Positions 7,787 to 11,998 of a DNA stretch of 11,998 bases are shown in pieces. Under the pieces are notes generated by a model. It ran no database searches, was not told the origin of the DNA, and worked only from the letters and a program-made list of their open reading frames with translations. The stretch lies in NCBI GenBank assembly GCA_016793415.1, contig JAEUMC010000496.1, positions 1 to 11,998 on the forward strand. The letters run 5' to 3'. The position numbers and the translations under genes were made by a program. Within the stretch, counting starts at the first letter, position 1. Each line of letters opens with the position of its first letter. This DNA is from Devosia sp. (GTDB taxonomy: Bacteria > Pseudomonadota > Alphaproteobacteria > Rhizobiales > Devosiaceae).

Positions 7787-8485
7787 CTAGGGGCTCCAGA
7801 AGATAGTCAGCGGTGTCTGGCTTTGACGCAGAATAGACCTGATCGGCATGTCCTCAACGGGACCATCCGACGCAGCCTGCTCCAGCGTCGCCAGCTTCTC
7901 CTCCCCCTCGATATGCAGATAGAGCCCCGAAGCGTCGAGAAGGCGCTTCAGGACCAGCGTCACCCGGGGTTCTCCTGCCCCCGGTGCCCGGATGGCGAGG
8001 GCCGGCCCCTCGCCGGTCAGCGCCGCGGCGAGGTTGTCGCCGCCGGGAAAGAACGATGCGGTGTGGCCGTCATTGCCCATGCCGAGGATCACCGCGTCGA
8101 ACGGCGTCGGCAGGGCTTTGACCGCCATGTTGGTGCGGGCGATCGCAGCATCGGTCGGCTCGTCGCCGCCCGAGTAGAGCGGCACGAAATGCGCCGAAGC
8201 GGCCGGCCCCTGCAGCAGCCGCTCGTTGCCCAGCAGGGCGTTCGAGCGATCGTTGGTCTCGTCGACCCAACGCTCGTCGACCAGGGTCACGGTGACCTTC
8301 TCCCAGTCGATGTCCTTGCGGCGGCCCAGCACGGCAAAGAACCGCGCCGGAGTGGAGCCGCCGGAGACGGCGAGCACCGCCTGCCCGCGGGCGGCGATGC
8401 CATCGTTCAGATGCTCGGCTACGGTCTCGGCGAGAGCGAGCGCCAGGTCTTCCTTGGTGCCGAAGCTGCGCCGGGTCGCGTTCAA
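7787..8485 (-). CDS. pgl: 6-Phosphogluconolactonase
   Basis: This 232-residue protein hydrolyses 6-phosphogluconolactone to 6-phosphogluconate, between Zwf and Edd. It belongs to the NagB/isomerase-like DevB-type family. The visible motifs are [14 protein letters not shown] (37-50), [14 protein letters not shown] (69-82) and [14 protein letters not shown] (135-148), the last carrying the catalytic His region. Length is normal. The start is taken as TTG at 8483-8485 because it overlaps the zwf stop (TTGA) and has GAGG seven bases upstream. No ATG is available near it and the protein begins at the expected distance from the family core. Translational coupling to zwf is expected. Confidence 0.93.
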   Translation of the reverse strand: MNATRRSFGTKEDLALALAETVAEHLNDGIAARGQAVLAVSGGSTPARFFAVLGRRKDIDWEKVTVTLVDERWVDETNDRSNALLGNERLLQGPAASAHFVPLYSGGDEPTDAAIARTNMAVKALPTPFDAVILGMGNDGHTASFFPGGDNLAAALTGEGPALAIRAPGAGEPRVTLVLKRLLDASGLYLHIEGEEKLATLEQAASDGPVEDMPIRSILRQSQTPLTIFWSP

Positions 8486-9963
8486 TGCCCATCCTCGTGC
8501 CAGGTGCGGCCGTCGCGTTCGATCAGCGCAATGGCGCCGGTCGGGCCCCAGGTGCCGGCAGTGTAGGTCTGCGGGGCATCGCTCGCCAGATCCCAGCCGT
8601 TGCGGATCGGATCGACCCATTCCCAGGCCGCCTCGAGCTCGTCGCGGCGCATGAACAGCGTCTGCTGGCCGCGGATGACGTCGAGCAGCAGGCGCTCGTA
8701 GGCTTCCGGAGTGCGCTCGGCGAAGGTCTCGGCGAAGCTCAGGTTCAACGGCACTTCGCGCAGGCGCATGCCGCCGGGGCCCGGATCCTTGATCATCAGG
8801 AACAGCTTGACGCCTTCGTCGGGCTGGATGCGGATCACCAGCCGGTTGGGCTTGGGTGCGCCTTGGGCGTGGTCGAACATCGAGTGCGGGATGTTGCGGA
8901 ACTGGATGACGATTTCCGAGGCGCGCGACACCAGCCGCTTGCCGGTGCGGATGTAGAACGGCACGCCCGACCAGCGCCAGTTCTCGATTTCGGCCTTGAT
9001 GGCGACGAAGGTCTCGGTGCGCGAGCCCTTCTTCTCCTCGGGCAGCTCGTCCTGGTAGCTGGCAACGGCGGTGCCATCGACGCTGCCGCCGCGATACTGG
9101 CCGCGCACGGTGACGCGGCCGACATCGGCGCCGTTGATCGGCTTCAAGGAGCGCAGCACCTTGAGCTTTTCGTCGCGCAGCGCGTTGGCGGCATCGGAGG
9201 CCGGAGGCTCCATGGCAACGAGGCAGAGCAGCTGGATGATGTGGTTCTGCACCATGTCGCGCAGCGCACCGGACTCATCGTAGTAGCCGCGCGTGCCGGC
9301 GCCGACCGACTCCGCCACGGTGATCTGCACGTGGTCGATATGCGCCGAATTCCAGATCGGCTCGAACAGGATGTTGGCAAAGCGCAGTGCAAGCAGGTTC
9401 TGCACCGTCTCTTTGCCGAGGTAGTGATCGATGCGGTAGACCTGATCTTCCTTGAAGATCTTGGACACCTCGTCGTTGATCTCGATCGAGGAGGCGAGGT
9501 CGTGGCCGAGCGGCTTTTCGATCACCACGCGCGCGTCGCGCCGGTAATAACCCTTCTTGAGGATGTACTCGCAGGTCGGCCCGAACAGGTCGGGCGCAAT
9601 GGCGAGGTAGAAGGCGCGGACCACCTTGGGATCCTCGCGCAGGTTCTTACTCAAATCGCCCCAGTGGGCCTCGTCGGTGACGTCGTTGGGGACGTAGGAG
9701 AAGGTGCCGATGAAGCGGTCGATGGTCTTCTTGTCCTGGTAGGACTTCTCGACGAAGGTCTCGATCGACTCGCGGGCGAGCTTCTGGAATTCGGCATCGG
9801 TCAGCTTGGTGCGCGACACGCCGATGATGCGGCTCTGCTCGTCGAACTGGCCATCCTTGAAGCGATGATAGAGCGCCGGGATCAGCTTGCGCTTGGTGAG
9901 GTCGCCGGTCGCGCCGAACACCACGTAATCGAAGGGCTGGACCGGGATGATACGGCTGGACAC
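8482..9963 (-). CDS. zwf: Glucose-6-phosphate 1-dehydrogenase
   Basis: This enzyme oxidises glucose-6-phosphate to 6-phosphogluconolactone with NADP+ (or NAD+), feeding the Entner-Doudoroff and pentose phosphate routes. With the start used here it has 493 residues. The dinucleotide-binding motif is VVFGATGDLTKRK (14-26), then EKPLG (149-153), and the active-site signature is RIDHYLGKE (177-185). The GTG at 9961-9963 is preferred because it gives an N-terminus (SSRIIPVQPFDYVVFG) like that of rhizobial Zwf and has AGGAG ten bases upstream. An ATG at 9991-9993 would add ten residues but has a poor ribosome site. It is 41 bases after the kinase gene and overlaps pgl by four bases. Confidence 0.95.
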   Translation of the reverse strand: MSSRIIPVQPFDYVVFGATGDLTKRKLIPALYHRFKDGQFDEQSRIIGVSRTKLTDAEFQKLARESIETFVEKSYQDKKTIDRFIGTFSYVPNDVTDEAHWGDLSKNLREDPKVVRAFYLAIAPDLFGPTCEYILKKGYYRRDARVVIEKPLGHDLASSIEINDEVSKIFKEDQVYRIDHYLGKETVQNLLALRFANILFEPIWNSAHIDHVQITVAESVGAGTRGYYDESGALRDMVQNHIIQLLCLVAMEPPASDAANALRDEKLKVLRSLKPINGADVGRVTVRGQYRGGSVDGTAVASYQDELPEEKKGSRTETFVAIKAEIENWRWSGVPFYIRTGKRLVSRASEIVIQFRNIPHSMFDHAQGAPKPNRLVIRIQPDEGVKLFLMIKDPGPGGMRLREVPLNLSFAETFAERTPEAYERLLLDVIRGQQTLFMRRDELEAAWEWVDPIRNGWDLASDAPQTYTAGTWGPTGAIALIERDGRTWHEDGH

Positions 9964-9973
9964 GCTCTTCAAG

Positions 9974-9978
9974 CTCCT
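9974..9978 (-). promoter_or_regulatory. Ribosome binding site supporting the zwf GTG start
   Basis: The minus strand reads AGGAG here, ten bases before the GTG at 9963-9961. It lies downstream of the competing ATG at 9993, which has no comparable site. Together with the family-like N-terminus this favours the shorter protein. Confidence 0.5.
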
Positions 9979-10004
9979 ATCGAGGTAGTTCATGGCAACT
10001 CAAT

Positions 10005-10931
10005 TCAGGCGAAGTTCTGCTTTGCAAGGATGACGGCGCCGTGCAGCGGCTCGTCGACGGGGCGGACGATGAAGTCGCCATGGCGCTCGATCATCAGCGG
10101 ATAGAGGCGGGTGCCGAAGCCGCCGACGGCGGCCATGCGGGTGACGCCGCGCGCCTTGAACCAGCGCACATAGGTGTCGATGTAGCTGAGCTCGAGCTCC
10201 ATCAGTTCCCGCGCAACCGGATCGCCCTGTTCATAATAGTCGAAGAACAGCGGGATCAGCGCGCCGAATTCGGCGGGGGCGCGGCCGAGCAGGGTCGAGG
10301 GGGCGCCGTTGCCTGATGGCATCGGCCCGCGCGGGTCCTGCGGGAAAGACCAATCCATCACCGTATCGATCGAGCCGCCGAGCCTGTCGATCACCGCCTG
10401 GGTGAGCGGCGAGGCGGGGACCAGGCCGTCGGCGGCTTCCACCGAGCGACGCACCAGCTCGCGGCCGAGGATGGCGCCACTCATCTGGTCGCCGATCTGG
10501 AAGCCCCAGCCGCCGCACTGGTGGCGCTGGCCATTGACCAGGGCCATGGCGGCCGAGCCGGTGCCGACGATGATCACCGCGCCATCTTCGCCACCATGAG
10601 CGCCGGCGCGCGCAATATCGATGTCGTCGTAGACACGAACCTTGGCGAAGGGCCAGGGGCGCTGCTCGAAAGCTTCGCGCGCTGAAGGCAGGCGGCCGCC
10701 GGCCATGCCGAAACAGGCGTAGGTGTTCGCGGCTTCGGCAATATCGATGCCGGCTTTGCGGAACACCTCTTTGGTGCCTTCGGTAATGGAGCGAAACGCC
10801 GGCTCGCCGGCTTCGATCTGCAGGTTCGAGCGACCACCGGCGGCGTCGGCCAGGGTTTCGAGGTTCTCATTAGCGAGGCGGATACGGCAGTTGGTGCCGC
10901 CACCATCCACCCCGAGATAGTACCTAGGCAC
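10005..10931 (-). CDS. BadF/BadG-type ATPase, probable glucosamine/N-acetylglucosamine or hexose kinase
   Basis: This 308-residue ASKHA-fold kinase has phosphate-1 motif GVDGGGTNCRIRL (7-19), an acidic pair in YDDIDIARAGA (101-111, catalytic Asp likely 102 or 103) and phosphate-2 motif IIVGTGSAAMA (120-130). GGWGFQIGDQMSGAILG (140-156) is typical of the BadF/BadG/BcrA/BcrD family, and a late AAVGGFGTRL is adenosine-site-like. Family members include glucosamine kinase and N-acetylglucosamine kinase; benzoyl-CoA reductase activators are also in the clan, but the Fe-S cysteines of that group are not seen. The GTG at 10929-10931 is chosen because AAGGAG lies ten bases upstream. A TTG at 10955 would place that site inside the coding region. 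It is the first gene of the zwf-pgl-edd operon, a setting where some alphaproteobacteria carry glucokinase, so a sugar kinase feeding glucose-6-phosphate or a related route is likely. Substrate is unproven. Confidence 0.8.
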   Translation of the reverse strand: MPRYYLGVDGGGTNCRIRLANENLETLADAAGGRSNLQIEAGEPAFRSITEGTKEVFRKAGIDIAEAANTYACFGMAGGRLPSAREAFEQRPWPFAKVRVYDDIDIARAGAHGGEDGAVIIVGTGSAAMALVNGQRHQCGGWGFQIGDQMSGAILGRELVRRSVEAADGLVPASPLTQAVIDRLGGSIDTVMDWSFPQDPRGPMPSGNGAPSTLLGRAPAEFGALIPLFFDYYEQGDPVARELMELELSYIDTYVRWFKARGVTRMAAVGGFGTRLYPLMIERHGDFIVRPVDEPLHGAVILAKQNFA

Positions 10932-11163
10932 CGAACGCGCACTCCTTCGCGACAACTCATGGCTTGCCGACCCAGGAGCCCCCCGAGTCCGGCGCGGACC
11001 TTAATGCCAAAGGTTTCTAGACGAAAGTAGAATAAGCGAAGCCAAGCCGATGGAAAGGTCGCTTGCCGCATGGCTCGCATGCGGACAGAGTCCGTCGCCG
11101 ATGGATCGAAGCAGCCGCAAGCGCATTGCCTGAAGGCAGCGAAGACGGCAAGGAGGCCAACAA
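10932..11163. promoter_or_regulatory. Divergent control region between the kinase-zwf-pgl-edd operon and cobU
   Basis: These 232 bases must hold the promoters of both divergent units. An AT-richer patch at about 11000-11040 (with TTCTA and TAGAA as a small inverted repeat) is the likeliest promoter core, but no convincing -35/-10 pair stands out. The cobU side has small perfect hairpins: GTCCG/CGGAC (10987-10999), CCGCATG/CATGCGG (11066-11084) and CGGAC/GTCCG (11082-11094). The last two overlap and so exclude each other. I see no B12 box or other cobalamin riboswitch core. Confidence 0.35.
10942..10947 (-). promoter_or_regulatory. Ribosome binding site supporting the kinase GTG start
   Basis: The minus strand reads AAGGAG, ten bases before the GTG at 10931-10929. 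The site would fall within the coding region if the upstream TTG (10955) were used. Confidence 0.5.
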
Positions 11164-11721
11164 ATGGGTCACGTTCTGGTGCTGGGCGGGGCGCGCTCGG
11201 GCAAGACCGGCTTTGCCGAACGGCTGGCGATGCGGGCCGGACTGCGCCCGGCCTATCTGGCGACCGCTGAGGCGCTCGATGCCGAAATGCGCGAGCGGGT
11301 GGCGAGCCACAAGCAGCAGCGGGCCCAGGCCTTCGCCACCATCGAGGAGCCGCTGCGGCTGAGCGCCGCCATCACCGAGGCCGCCAAATCGCATGATGCG
11401 ATCCTCGTCGATTGCCTGACGCTGTGGATCACCAACCTGATCGTCGCCAACGAAAACGTGGCGGCGGCGGTGGACGAGTTGCTGGCGACGCTCATGGCGA
11501 CAACCAGCGCCCGGGTGATTCTGGTGTCCAACGAAGTCGGCCTCGGCATCGTGCCGGACAATGCCATGGCGCGGATGTTCCGCGACCTCGCCGGCTCGGC
11601 GCATCAGCGGATCGCCGAGATCTGCGACGATGCGTACTTTGTGGTGGCCGGGCTGCCGATGGTGCTGAAAGGCAAAGCACCCGAGGCAGGCGTGACTGAA
11701 ATACGGGTGCATGAGGCGTGA
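11164..11721 (+). CDS. cobU: Bifunctional adenosylcobinamide kinase / adenosylcobinamide-phosphate guanylyltransferase
   Basis: This 185-residue enzyme of the CobU/CobP family phosphorylates adenosylcobinamide and then transfers GMP to give AdoCbi-GDP for nucleotide-loop assembly of vitamin B12. It has a P-loop, LGGARSGKT (7-15), followed by AYLATAEALDAEMRERVASH (30-49), the region with the GMP-accepting His in this family. DCLTLWITNL, the Walker-B-like segment, and SNEVGLGIVP are also present. Length equals that of typical CobU/CobP. The ATG at 11164 has AAGGAGG seven bases upstream. It converges on a cobD-type gene with a 16-base gap, in keeping with a cobalamin gene neighbourhood. The name cobP is used for the same enzyme in aerobic-pathway alphaproteobacteria. 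Confidence 0.95.
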   Translation: MGHVLVLGGARSGKTGFAERLAMRAGLRPAYLATAEALDAEMRERVASHKQQRAQAFATIEEPLRLSAAITEAAKSHDAILVDCLTLWITNLIVANENVAAAVDELLATLMATTSARVILVSNEVGLGIVPDNAMARMFRDLAGSAHQRIAEICDDAYFVVAGLPMVLKGKAPEAGVTEIRVHEA

Positions 11722-11737
11722 GGGCCGTCTCGCTCGG

Positions 11738-11998
11738 CTAGCTCAGCCGCCACACCACCAGCGCCACCAGCACGGTCACCGCCAGCGTCAGGTTCAGCGT
11801 CACGGCGTAAAGCTTCAGCGACCGGTCGATGTCGTCGGCCCCGAGTTCCGCTCGGCCATCGCCGAAGCTCGGAAGATCCACCAGTTCGCCATCGTAGCTG
11901 CGCGGGCCGCCGAGGCGGAAGCCCAGGGCGCCGGCCATGGCGGCTTCGGGCCAGCCGGCATTGGGGCTCTCGTGCTTTTCGGCATCGCGCAGCGCCGT
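11738..11998 (-). CDS. cobD: Adenosylcobinamide-phosphate synthase (CobD/CbiB), C-terminal part, cut by window edge
   Basis: Only the last 86 residues are present; the 5' part lies beyond the right edge. The visible start of the fragment, [20 protein letters not shown], with [16 protein letters not shown] following, is the highly conserved C-terminal region of the CobD/CbiB family. A hydrophobic helix (about the last 20 residues, [17 protein letters not shown]) ends the chain as expected for this integral membrane protein. CobD/CbiB joins the aminopropanol arm to cobyric acid, the step just before CobU. The stop TAG (11738-11740) lies 16 bases from the end of cobU, which converges on it. Confidence 0.92.
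   Translation of the reverse strand, partial: TALRDAEKHESPNAGWPEAAMAGALGFRLGGPRSYDGELVDLPSFGDGRAELGADDIDRSLKLYAVTLNLTLAVTVLVALVVWRLS

Noticed and set aside
8485..10104. A 539-codon plus-strand frame opposite zwf
   Set aside because: It has the same shadow pattern; zwf on the other strand is unmistakable.
10932..11163. Cobalamin riboswitch upstream of cobU
   Set aside because: No B12 box or conserved core could be found by eye, only small unrelated hairpins.

Overview
The window looks like a chromosomal segment of a GC-rich alphaproteobacterium, most likely of the Hyphomicrobiales (Rhizobium/Devosia-like). Three things suggest this. There is a zwf-pgl-edd Entner-Doudoroff operon of the rhizobial type. 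The Zwf N-terminus (SSRIIPVQPFDYVVFG) resembles rhizobial Zwf. The cob genes are also of an alphaproteobacterial style. The genus is inference.

Layout. (1) 1-4659 is an accessory cassette: a membrane-anchored endonuclease/exonuclease/phosphatase (EEP) protein on the minus strand, then three plus-strand genes. These encode a PAPS-type sulfotransferase, a small secreted collagen-like protein with 25 Gly-X-Y triplets (19 with Thr in the Y position), and a 677-residue GT2 glycosyltransferase with a TPR-like middle and a beta-propeller-like C-terminus. The cassette is bracketed by a direct repeat of about 79 bp (31-109 and 4560-4638, 67/79 identical). Each copy spans the same convergent junction between a glycosyltransferase 3' end and an EEP 3' end. 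The left copy keeps the EEP stop but has lost the glycosyltransferase stop; the right copy is the reverse. (2) 4660-5795 (minus) is a translationally coupled pair, an ECF sigma factor and a four-helix membrane protein that is its likely partner or regulator. (3) 5878-10931 (minus) is the operon BadF/BadG-type sugar kinase - zwf - pgl - edd. It would phosphorylate a sugar and carry glucose-6-phosphate to 2-keto-3-deoxy-6-phosphogluconate. Its first three genes probably start at GTG, GTG and TTG. (4) 11164-11998 is cobalamin nucleotide-loop assembly: cobU/cobP (plus) converging on the 3' end of cobD/cbiB (minus, cut by the window edge).

The part most worth following is the sulfotransferase - collagen-like - glycosyltransferase cassette. 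It could make, glycosylate and sulfate a Thr-rich collagen-like surface or secreted fibre. The proximity and the substrate-like composition are visible in the sequence; the joint function is inference. The rest is ordinary core metabolism with a few regulatory-looking inverted repeats. No RNA gene, CRISPR array, transposase or tRNA was seen.
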